A stretch of DNA of 64,000 bases from an uncultured Bacteroides sp. (GTDB lineage: Bacteria; Bacteroidota; Bacteroidia; Bacteroidales; Bacteroidaceae): positions 5,263 through 69,262 of the forward strand of contig URWA01000016.1 of NCBI GenBank assembly GCA_900551445.1, in the 5' to 3' direction. A model generated the notes under the pieces. That model did no database searches. It saw only the letters and a list, made by a program, of their open reading frames with translations, and had not been told where the DNA came from. A program made the position numbers and the translations under genes. Position 1 is the stretch's first letter. Every line of letters starts with the position of its first letter. Positions 8,704 to 16,037 of the stretch are shown piece by piece.

Positions 8704-10314
8704 TTACCAAGCCGTTTTCTGGCTCTTGACGCTTTCGGTGATTTCCGGCACATCGGGGAAGAATGTAAATCCGGTCATCTCTTCCAGTTCCTTGACAGAT
8801 ACAAGTCCTATATTATAATTTCTGTCACTGTATGATGTGTTGTCCAGCTTATAGCCTACAGTCTGATATTGTCCGCTCACTTTTCGGGCAAGTACCTTAA
8901 AATAATATTTGGGTATGGCTATTTTTTTTCCGTCACGGTCGGTGGTATATTGTATGCTCCGGTCGGTGGAGGTTGTAGGCATGGCTCCTGTCACGACATA
9001 TAATGTATCTGTGCCGCTGCTCCATCCTCTGACAGCATCTTCCAAATCTGCCCAGATGGCCTGATTCAGTTTTTTGCCTGTTTGGGGAGTCATGTTGGTG
9101 TAGTAAAACGTTTGGGCATTTATGGCGTTTGACCGTAAGCGGTCACCGCTTGGAAGTTGGTGTCCCCGGTCGTAATCTGTGGCAGGATATGAGCTTGACA
9201 GATTAGCTTGCAGTGATTCAGCTACTTGGGGGTCATAGTCCCAGGCATCGGTACGTTTCCCGTTTCCGTCTATGTACCAGCTGCACAAAGGATAGGCCAC
9301 CCAGTAGGCTATCTTTAAGTTCGTGTCATACAACATGCTGTAATTGCGGATTTTGATCCCGCTGTGCGTACTGTTGGTATAAGTTTCTCCTGTGTAGTGG
9401 GTAATATATTTTATGTTTGATTGGGCCAACTGGGATTCAGTAATCAATGGGGTTTCTGCCCATCGGGTGTATTTGGCTTGGGGGTCAGTCGTAATTTCTC
9501 CCCCCTTACTGCTAATGTTTACATTGCAGATGTATTTGTTGCCCTGCTCGATGCTTCCAGCAATCTGTGTGGTGATTTCCTTGCTCTGCCCGTTCAGTTC
9601 CAGCTTGATTTTCAGGTTCCCGTTCAGGGCTTGAGGCAAGAGAATGGCTTCAGCCTTTGTGGCTTCCTCATCTATATATAAGGAGAAAGTGGTTGCTTCA
9701 CCGGAAGGAGTAATTGTTCCTTCACCCAGGTTGGCCGTACCTTTCACCTGCAGTCCGCTGATGGAGGCCTTGATACCTTTCAGGGAATTCCCTGAGGTAG
9801 ATTTCAGGTTCAATACCAGTTTGGCAAGCAAATGCTTGAATTGCAGGTTTCCCTGTGGCAAAGTCTGGTCGCGGTTCGTCAGGTTGACAGCCGTCATCAA
9901 ATCGAGGACGCTTTGCTGGGTCTGGTCACTTAAATCGATAGAATAGCTGTTGTAGTCACTTATATTTTCATTATACGGATAATATGCAAAGAAATCAACT
10001 GGAGTATTGTCTTCCGGATACTGTAGGGGAGTGTGCTGGCTTACGAAATAGCCGTCTCCATTTGAAGTCACATAAGGAATATTGGTGGCCAGTAGATTGG
10101 TCTTGGCATTTGACGCATACATGAATAATCCGATGACGTCATTCTTTTCCCATGACGTATCGTAAGCTCGTGAGTTAGGTGCATCATCTATTATCGAAGA
10201 GAAGGTGATACCCTGTTTGTTCACTTCGTTCTGGATGATGCCTGCTTCATCGTTCTGGCATGACTGTAAAATACTCAGGGAAAGCATAATCCCTAATAAT
10301 GATTTCATTTTCAT
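8704..10314 (-). CDS. Fimbrillin-domain lipoprotein fused to DNA/RNA non-specific endonuclease
   Basis: A 536-residue lipoprotein (lipobox LSILQSC, Cys 19). Residues about 30-270 are a fimbrillin-family domain ('DVIGLFMYASN', 'VDFFAYYPYN', 'LQFKHLLAKLVLNL'). Residues about 290-525 are a NUC1/EndoG-type beta-beta-alpha-metal nuclease: 'YDRGHQLPSGDRL' carries the DRGH motif with catalytic His 385, 'YTNMTPQ' carries Asn 407, and 'LNQAIWADLED' carries the metal-site Asn 417 and Glu 425. All expected catalytic residues are present. The family cuts DNA and RNA without strict sequence preference. The lipid anchor and fimbrillin module point to the cell surface. It is the first gene of the five-gene nuclease/TonB locus. 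The fusion of a fimbrial-type module to a nuclease is unusual. Confidence 0.85.
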   Translation of the reverse strand: MKMKSLLGIMLSLSILQSCQNDEAGIIQNEVNKQGITFSSIIDDAPNSRAYDTSWEKNDVIGLFMYASNAKTNLLATNIPYVTSNGDGYFVSQHTPLQYPEDNTPVDFFAYYPYNENISDYNSYSIDLSDQTQQSVLDLMTAVNLTNRDQTLPQGNLQFKHLLAKLVLNLKSTSGNSLKGIKASISGLQVKGTANLGEGTITPSGEATTFSLYIDEEATKAEAILLPQALNGNLKIKLELNGQSKEITTQIAGSIEQGNKYICNVNISSKGGEITTDPQAKYTRWAETPLITESQLAQSNIKYITHYTGETYTNSTHSGIKIRNYSMLYDTNLKIAYWVAYPLCSWYIDGNGKRTDAWDYDPQVAESLQANLSSSYPATDYDRGHQLPSGDRLRSNAINAQTFYYTNMTPQTGKKLNQAIWADLEDAVRGWSSGTDTLYVVTGAMPTTSTDRSIQYTTDRDGKKIAIPKYYFKVLARKVSGQYQTVGYKLDNTSYSDRNYNIGLVSVKELEEMTGFTFFPDVPEITESVKSQKTAW

Positions 10315-10432
10315 ATTAAGAATAGTTTATTTTATGTTTTTTACTCATTCGGAATTATGTTTTGCTGATATTTTATTTATGATTCATGTGTTGTGATTAT
10401 ATTTGTTTTTGAATTTTGGCTTTAATTTAGTC

Positions 10433-10455
10433 TATTTTTCTGAAATAGAAAAATA
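10433..10455. promoter_or_regulatory. AT-rich dyad upstream of the nuclease locus
   Basis: TATTTTTCT and AGAAAAATA form a 9-bp inverted repeat with a 5-nt centre, about 120 bp upstream of the fimbrillin-nuclease start. It is a candidate operator. No TAnnTTTG box was found between 10315 and 10550 on the minus strand, and the rest of this 237-bp stretch shows nothing. Confidence 0.3.
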
Positions 10456-10551
10456 TTTAAGCTAATTATTTTCAAAGGATGTGTGATATTGGAGTGGATT
10501 GCTTAGAATTTTTACATTCAAATGAAAACTTCATGAAATTTCCAAAGAACA

Positions 10552-10590
10552 TAAAAAAAAGAGGTATCCGTAAGTCTGCGGATACCTCTC
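10552..10590 (-). terminator. Rho-independent terminator of the DUF349 gene
   Basis: Perfect 11-bp stem AGAGGTATCCG / CGGATACCTCT with an 8-nt loop, followed on the minus strand by eight or more T residues. It lies 26 bp past the DUF349 stop codon. Confidence 0.9.
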
Positions 10591-10615
10591 AGGATGGTAT
10601 AAATGTTTTCTGTTT

Positions 10616-12421
10616 TTATTCTTTTTCTTTCAGGCTTTCGTCAATGGCCTTGATTTTGCCCAGCACCAGTTCCATGTCCTTTTTCAGACGTTCGATTTTG
10701 CGGGTGATATCCGCTACCAGCGTACTTCCCTTTTTCGAAGACGAATTCAGGAAACCAAGGTTGTTTTCGTAAGTCTGGATATCATTTTTCAACCCTTCGT
10801 AAGTACGGACCAGACGTTCGCGGTCACGATAAAGATTGCTTTCTTTATTGCCGCTGGTGCGTACGTTACTCAACCGTTTCTCTGTGGCCGACAAGTGCAG
10901 GCGGTCGAACAGTTTGTCCACCAAGCCGTGGAATTCCTTGTACAGGCGGTCTTTTTCCTTGAAGGGTACAAAGCCGATGGAGTTCCATTCTTTCATCAGG
11001 GCACGTACCTGTTCTGCCGTGGCTTCATCGGCCGCTCCGGAAGCCTCCAGGGCAGCCATCCGCTTGATGACATCTTCTTTTTTGGCCTGATTTTCCACTT
11101 CTTCCGTACGTTGTGAAGAAGTCGCCTTGTTTTTCTGTTCGAAGAAATAGTCGCATGCTCCGATGAAACGTTTCCATACGGCATCCGAATGTTTCTTGGC
11201 TACCGGTCCGATGGTTTTCCATTCTTTCTGGAGTTTGGTCAGAATTTCCGCCGTTTCTTTCCAGTCGGTACTGTCTTTCAAGGCTTCGGCCTTTTCACAG
11301 AGCGCCTTTTTCTTTTCCAGGTTGGCGGCCATGGTTTCCTTCACCGACTTGAAGAACGCTGCTTTCCGGCGGAAGAATTCGTCGCATGCCGCGCGGAAGC
11401 GTTCAAAAATCTTGACGTTCATTTTCTGCGGTGCATAGCCGATGGTTTTCCATTTGGCTTGCAAGGCCAGGATTTCCTTGGTCTTGTCTTCCCAGTCGGC
11501 GAAAGTGGTAAAGGTGTCGTATTCCATTCCTTCCACAATCTCGCAAATCACGGTTTTCTGGTCCAGATTGTTCTGCTCTTTCTCTTTCAGTTCTTCAAAA
11601 TGCTGCTGATGGCGCTTGTTGACCACCGTAGAAGCTGCTTTGAAACGAGTCCAGATGGATTCGCGCAAATCTTTGGCTACCGGTCCGATGGCCCGGAATT
11701 CCTGATGGAGCTTCTGAAGCTGGTGGAAAGCCGAAATGACATCGGGTTCGTCGGCCAGTTTTTCTGCCGCTTCGCAGAGACGGGTCTTCTGCTCCAGATT
11801 CTTTTTGAAGTCGTATTCACGGAATTCGTTGTTCAGCTTCACCATGTCATAGAATTTCTCGGTGTAAAGCTGATACGTTTTCCAGAGTTCGTTCACTTTG
11901 GCCGCAGGTATCTGTCCGATTTCGTTCCATTCCTGCTGGAGTTTCTTGAAATCGTCGTAAATCTTATTGGTATCTTCCTGTGATTCGGTCAGGAATTTCA
12001 TTCTTTCTAGAATACCCAGTTTTTTGGTCAGGTTTTCTTCTTTTTCTTTTTCCTGGGCGGCTGCCAAAACATTTCTTTTCTCTTTGATGGCGTTCATGAT
12101 TGTTTTGAATTCCTCTTCCGCAGGTTCTGTTTCCGGGGTAAATTCTTCTGCCTTTCCTCCTTTATCGATGAAAGCTTTCCGTGCCGCTTCTAATTTGGCC
12201 TTTTGTAGTTTATAGAATGTTTGTTTGAGTACGTCAATTTCCTGTTTGTCGGTCAAATCGTTTTTTTCGTTGATTTCCTTGAGGCGTTGCACCACTTCTT
12301 CCAATGTCTGTTTCGGGGTGTACGTTTCCTTTTCGGTTTCTTCCACAGTAGGAACCACAGCTTCAACGGGTTTTTCCATCGGTGCTTCGGTTAATGGGCG
12401 GTTGGTTTCATTTACTTCCAT
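10616..12421 (-). CDS. DUF349 repeat coiled-coil protein
   Basis: A 601-residue cytoplasmic, highly charged, helix-rich protein. It has five DUF349 repeats, each marked by a W/F-x-x-I-G core: 'QEWNEIGQIP', 'QEFRAIGPVA', 'AKWKTIGYAP', 'KEWKTIGPVA' and 'KEWNSIGFVP', spread over about residues 160-520. An acidic Glu/Thr/Pro-rich N-terminal tail and a C-terminal coiled coil (about 535-600) flank them. No signal peptide or catalytic motif is visible. DUF349 proteins are widespread in Bacteroidetes and actinobacteria; their biochemical role is not known to me. The gene is transcribed alone and is preceded by the 22-bp-period array at 12609-12712. Confidence 0.85.
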   Translation of the reverse strand: MEVNETNRPLTEAPMEKPVEAVVPTVEETEKETYTPKQTLEEVVQRLKEINEKNDLTDKQEIDVLKQTFYKLQKAKLEAARKAFIDKGGKAEEFTPETEPAEEEFKTIMNAIKEKRNVLAAAQEKEKEENLTKKLGILERMKFLTESQEDTNKIYDDFKKLQQEWNEIGQIPAAKVNELWKTYQLYTEKFYDMVKLNNEFREYDFKKNLEQKTRLCEAAEKLADEPDVISAFHQLQKLHQEFRAIGPVAKDLRESIWTRFKAASTVVNKRHQQHFEELKEKEQNNLDQKTVICEIVEGMEYDTFTTFADWEDKTKEILALQAKWKTIGYAPQKMNVKIFERFRAACDEFFRRKAAFFKSVKETMAANLEKKKALCEKAEALKDSTDWKETAEILTKLQKEWKTIGPVAKKHSDAVWKRFIGACDYFFEQKNKATSSQRTEEVENQAKKEDVIKRMAALEASGAADEATAEQVRALMKEWNSIGFVPFKEKDRLYKEFHGLVDKLFDRLHLSATEKRLSNVRTSGNKESNLYRDRERLVRTYEGLKNDIQTYENNLGFLNSSSKKGSTLVADITRKIERLKKDMELVLGKIKAIDESLKEKE

Positions 12422-12726
12422 CGTATATAGATTTTAAAGAGTATAATTCTTTTATTGGTATGTGTGTTTTTAAAAAGACTCTCACAAATTAAAGAAATAA
12501 AATCTGATTTTCATACTTTTTCAGACAAAAACTACAAAATGTGGTTGATTTTTTGAAGAGATATGAAGAAATAAGAAGATTTTCTGTAGGTTTTTGAGGA
12601 ATTGAAAAAAACGCACTTACGTTTGAAGGAAAACGCTTTGACGTTTTGATCAAAACGTAAGTGCGTTTGGAGTAAAATGTACTTGCGCTTTACTCCAAAC
12701 GCACTTGCGTTTTTTTTAACAAATCT
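12422..12726. other. 305-bp intergenic region holding repeat array A
   Basis: Between mgtE and the DUF349 gene. The left half is AT-rich and should contain the DUF349 promoter, but no TAnnTTTG match was found. The right half is filled by the 22-bp-period array, which begins only 14 bp beyond the mgtE stop. Confidence 0.6.
12609..12712. repeat. Array A: five quasi-palindromic units, 22-bp pitch
   Basis: Units at 12609-12624 (AAACGCACTTACGTTT), 12630-12647 (AAAACGCTTTGACGTTTT), 12652-12668 (AAAACGTAAGTGCGTTT), 12674-12691 (AAAATGTACTTGCGCTTT) and 12697-12712 (AAACGCACTTGCGTTT). Centres are 21.5-22.5 bp apart. Unit 3 is the reverse complement of unit 1 over 16 bp. A longer segment 12652-12676 pairs with 12689-12713 over 25 bp with one G-T pair and a 12-nt loop. 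Thus unit 3 could pair with unit 1 or unit 5, but not both. No U-run follows the hairpin on the minus strand, so it is not a standard mgtE terminator. Confidence 0.85.
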
Positions 12727-14067
12727 TTAGGCTAGTAACACGGTAATTCCCATGTACATCAACATGCCGATGATGTCGTTGGTAATGGATATGAAGGGAC
12801 CGGTAGCGATGGCCGGGTCGATTTTCAGCTTTTCCAGGGTCATGGGTACCAGGGTGCCGAAGATGGAGGCGAACATCACGACGGCAAACAGGCTGATGGA
12901 TACGGAGTAGCTCACGGTGGCACTGGCTCCGAAGCGGATGAAATTGTAGATATATACCAGCATGGAGATGATGGTAGCATTGATAAGAGCTACTACCGAT
13001 TCTTTCAACACTTGTTTGAACGTGTTTTCAGCATTCAGCGAGCTGTTGGCCAGTCCCTGTACCACCAGGGCGGACGACTGGGTTCCTACGTTTCCTCCCG
13101 TTCCACCAATCAGCGGAATGTAGAGGGCCATTTCCGGATGGGCGGCAAAGGTGGTGTCGAAATTTCCCAGAATCATGGAGTTTCCGATACCTCCGAGCAT
13201 ACCAATCAGCAGCCACGGCAGGCGGGCAGTGGTCTGGCGGAACACGTTGTCGTCGGTTTCTACGTCCTGTGACAAACCGGATGCCAACTGATAATCACGT
13301 TCGGCCTGTTCACGTACCTCATCCATCACGTCGTCGACGGTGATTCGTCCCACCAGACGGCCGATGCTGTCGACTACAGGGACGGCTACCAGGTCGTATT
13401 TCTCAATGGTCTGTACCACTTCTTCGATGGGGGTATCTACGTGGACGGATATCGGGTCTTTCTTCATCACGTGTTTCACCTTGGACACCGACGGGCTGGT
13501 AATCATCTTCTTCAGTGGGAACACGCCTCGCAGGCGTTCGTCGTCGTCCACTACATATACATAATATATCTCGTCCATGTCTTCGGCTTGCAGCCGCATC
13601 TCACGCAGACATTCGGGCATACTCCAGTTCTCGTTCACAATCACCATTTCCGTACCCATCAAACCACCGGCAGTGTCTTCGTCGTATTTCAGCAAGTCGA
13701 CGATGTCGCCTGCCTGCTCGATGTCTTCGATGTGTGAAAGCACTTCTTCCTGTTTGTCCTCGTCCATTTCGCGGATGATGTCGACGGCATCGTCCGAATC
13801 CATGTAATCCACGAAGCGTTTGGCAATGGTTTCCGGAGGCAGGATTTCGAGGAACTTCTTTCGGGCATCCTCGTCCATTTCAATCAATACGTCGGCTGCC
13901 GTTTCATTGTCCAGCAGCAGATAGATGAAGCGGGCGTCTTCGGCGTCCAGCTCGTTGCATAGTTCGGCAATGTCGGCCGGGTGAAGGTCTTTGAGTACCT
14001 CTTTCAGCTGGTCGGAATCTTTCTTCTCAATCAGCTCGGTGACGGTTTTGATATCTTCGCTGTTCAT
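12727..14067 (-). CDS. mgtE: MgtE-family magnesium transporter
   Basis: A 446-residue inner-membrane Mg2+ channel/transporter. An acidic superhelical MgtE_N domain (about 5-125) is followed by two CBS domains (about 130-255; 'MGTEMVIVNENWSMPECL', 'VKKDPISVHVDTPIEEVV'-like) that sense Mg2+ in the family. The C-terminal MgtE domain has five transmembrane helices (about 280-446) with the signature 'PLIGGTGGNVGTQSSAL' that lines the pore. Length matches the family. It lies 53 bp downstream of rsmA on the same strand and is probably cotranscribed with it. Confidence 0.93.
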   Translation of the reverse strand: MNSEDIKTVTELIEKKDSDQLKEVLKDLHPADIAELCNELDAEDARFIYLLLDNETAADVLIEMDEDARKKFLEILPPETIAKRFVDYMDSDDAVDIIREMDEDKQEEVLSHIEDIEQAGDIVDLLKYDEDTAGGLMGTEMVIVNENWSMPECLREMRLQAEDMDEIYYVYVVDDDERLRGVFPLKKMITSPSVSKVKHVMKKDPISVHVDTPIEEVVQTIEKYDLVAVPVVDSIGRLVGRITVDDVMDEVREQAERDYQLASGLSQDVETDDNVFRQTTARLPWLLIGMLGGIGNSMILGNFDTTFAAHPEMALYIPLIGGTGGNVGTQSSALVVQGLANSSLNAENTFKQVLKESVVALINATIISMLVYIYNFIRFGASATVSYSVSISLFAVVMFASIFGTLVPMTLEKLKIDPAIATGPFISITNDIIGMLMYMGITVLLA

Positions 14068-14120
14068 CTCGTAAGTTTCAGAAGAGTTCTTTATTGTAGT
14101 CTGTAGTCTCGTGTGCAGAG

Positions 14121-14924
14121 TTATTCCGCCTTAGGAGCGGAAGTTTGCAAGGCTTCTTCCACCCGGTTGGTCAGGTCGATAAAGTCTTGCACGGACAGTT
14201 GTTCCGGGCGCTTGTTGAAGATGGGGTCGGCACTGAGCGGGTTTCCCTTGTCCAGAATAGACGAAATGGAATTGCGGAGTGTCTTGCGCCGCTGGTTGAA
14301 TGTGGTTTTGACTATCTGTTTGAAGAGTTGTTCGTTGCAGCCTAACTCCTGTGTCTCGTTGCGTGTCATGCGGATGACCGCACTTTTTACTTTCGGGGGA
14401 GGGTTGAACACGTGCTCGTGGACGGTAAACAGGTATTCCACGCTGTACCAGGCTTGTATCAGCACGCTCAGGATGCCGTAAGTCTTGTTGCCCGGAGCAG
14501 CGGCAATGCGTTCGGCCACTTCTTTCTGGATCATGCCCGTGCAGCAGGGAATCAGGTCTTTGTAGTCGAGCATCTTGAAGAAGATCTGGCTGGATATGTT
14601 GTAGGGATAATTTCCGGTCAATACGAAAGGCTGGCCGTCGAATAATTGCCGGAGGTCCATCTTCAGAAAATCCTGCTCAATGATGTGGTCGCCCAGCTGC
14701 GGAAAATTCTCACGCAGAAAAGCCACCGATTCAAAGTCTAGTTCCACGACCTTGAGCGGACGCTCTTTTTTCAGCAAATATTGGGTGAGAACTCCCATTC
14801 CGGGGCCTACTTCGAGAACGGGAAGTGCCGGACAAGCATCTACCGTGTCGGCGATGTCTTGTGCCACTTGCAGGTCTTTCAGAAAGTGTTGTCCTAAAAA
14901 CTTTTTAGGTTTTACTAATTTCAT
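14121..14924 (-). CDS. rsmA: 16S rRNA dimethyladenosine transferase RsmA/KsgA
   Basis: A 267-residue cytoplasmic SAM-dependent methyltransferase that dimethylates two adjacent adenosines near the 3' end of 16S rRNA during 30S maturation. Motifs: 'KKFLGQHFLKD' at the N-terminus, the SAM-binding 'VLEVGPGMGVLT' (about 36-47), 'VVELDFESVAF', and the catalytic 'GNYPYNISSQI' (N-x-P-Y). The C-terminal helical domain contains 'FNQRRKTLRNSIS'. Length and motif order are typical. Its promoter interlocks with that of the divergent flippase-like gene. Confidence 0.95.
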   Translation of the reverse strand: MKLVKPKKFLGQHFLKDLQVAQDIADTVDACPALPVLEVGPGMGVLTQYLLKKERPLKVVELDFESVAFLRENFPQLGDHIIEQDFLKMDLRQLFDGQPFVLTGNYPYNISSQIFFKMLDYKDLIPCCTGMIQKEVAERIAAAPGNKTYGILSVLIQAWYSVEYLFTVHEHVFNPPPKVKSAVIRMTRNETQELGCNEQLFKQIVKTTFNQRRKTLRNSISSILDKGNPLSADPIFNKRPEQLSVQDFIDLTNRVEEALQTSAPKAE

Positions 14925-14948
14925 GCCTCAGGTTTTAAATGTTCGTAT

Positions 14949-14956
14949 TATCTTTG
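14949..14956 (+). promoter_or_regulatory. -7 box for the flippase-like gene
   Basis: TATCTTTG, a full match to TAnnTTTG, with predicted initiation near 14963. That is 37 bp before the TTG start at 15000, which supports the TTG start. Confidence 0.65.
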
Positions 14957-14963
14957 TATCTTG

Positions 14964-14971
14964 CAAAGTTA
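14964..14971 (-). promoter_or_regulatory. -7 box for rsmA
   Basis: On the minus strand TAACTTTG matches TAnnTTTG, with predicted initiation near 14957, 33 bp before the rsmA ATG. It lies only 7 bp from the oppositely directed box at 14949-14956, so the two promoters overlap. Confidence 0.65.
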
Positions 14972-14999
14972 AACATAAATCTTTATATACCGACTGATT

Positions 15000-16007
15000 T
15001 TGGAACGAACAGGTTTAAAAAAAATAATAAATAGAGCCTGCCAAATCGCGCTTCCACTGGTGTTGGGAGCTGCCATTCTGTGGTGGACTTACCATGATTT
15101 CGATTTCCGGCGAGTGTGGACTGTGCTCGACGGGGGAATGAATTACGGCTGGATGGCCTTTTCGCTGGTATTTGGCGTGCTGGGACATTTGTTCCGCGGG
15201 TGGCGCTGGAACCTGACACTGGCTCCGTTGGGGGAATACCCTAAACTGTCGAACAGCGTGTATGCGGTGTTTGTATCTTATGCGGCCAATCTGGTGGTGC
15301 CTCGTGTGGGGGAAGTTTCTCGTTGCGGTGTCTTGGCTAAATACGACGGGGTTTCCTTTTCCAAGTCATTGGGTACGGTGGTGACCGAACGGCTCATCGA
15401 CAGTATCTGTGTAATACTTATCACGGTGGTGACCTTGTTGCTCCAGTCGCGCATTTTTGCGGCTTTCTTTGAAAAAACAGGTACGAACATGGGATTCTTT
15501 ACGGGGCTTTTCACTTCTACCAACTTTTACATTACCTTGACTTGCCTGTTGGCGGCAGGAGTGCTGGTTTTCTTCCTGATACGCAAACTGGCTATTTTCA
15601 CGAAAGTACGGAGCATCTTGAACGATGTGTGGGCCGGATGCCTCTCTCTCCGTCATGTGAAACAGCCTTGGCTCTTTACCTTATATACTATAGGTATATG
15701 GGTCTGCTATTTCTTGCAGTTCTATGTCAGCTTCTATTGTTTTGACTTTTCCGCCTCGCTGGGCTGGATGCCGGGGCTGGTGATGTTCGTGGTAGGAAGT
15801 ATTGCCGTAGCTGTGCCTACTCCCAATGGGGCGGGTCCGTGGCATTTTGCGGTCATCACCATGATGATGATGTATGGGGTAGATAAGGATGATGCAGGAA
15901 TATTTGCCTTGCTAGTGCACGGTATTCAAACCTTTTTATTAATTTTGCTAGGTATTTATGGCCTTGTGGCTTTGCCGCTGGTAAATAAGAAACAAGCCGG
16001 GAAGTGA
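15000..16007 (+). CDS. Flippase-like (LPG synthase TM-region / UPF0104) membrane protein
   Basis: A 335-residue polytopic inner-membrane protein with about eight hydrophobic segments. It resembles the transmembrane region of lysylphosphatidylglycerol synthase (UPF0104), which acts as a lipid flippase in its best-known member. Family-like stretches include 'FRGWRWNLTLAPLG', 'YAANLVVPRVGEVSRCGVL', 'VTERLIDSICV' and 'AVPTPNGAGPWHFAVI'. No aminoacyl-transfer domain is present, so it does not make lysyl-PG. The start is a TTG at 15000; no upstream or nearby ATG fits the conserved N-terminus. It precedes pepD by 30 bp and is likely cotranscribed. Confidence 0.85.
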   Translation: MERTGLKKIINRACQIALPLVLGAAILWWTYHDFDFRRVWTVLDGGMNYGWMAFSLVFGVLGHLFRGWRWNLTLAPLGEYPKLSNSVYAVFVSYAANLVVPRVGEVSRCGVLAKYDGVSFSKSLGTVVTERLIDSICVILITVVTLLLQSRIFAAFFEKTGTNMGFFTGLFTSTNFYITLTCLLAAGVLVFFLIRKLAIFTKVRSILNDVWAGCLSLRHVKQPWLFTLYTIGIWVCYFLQFYVSFYCFDFSASLGWMPGLVMFVVGSIAVAVPTPNGAGPWHFAVITMMMMYGVDKDDAGIFALLVHGIQTFLLILLGIYGLVALPLVNKKQAGK

Positions 16008-16037
16008 TTTGCTTTTCGGATAAAATCAGATAATAAT

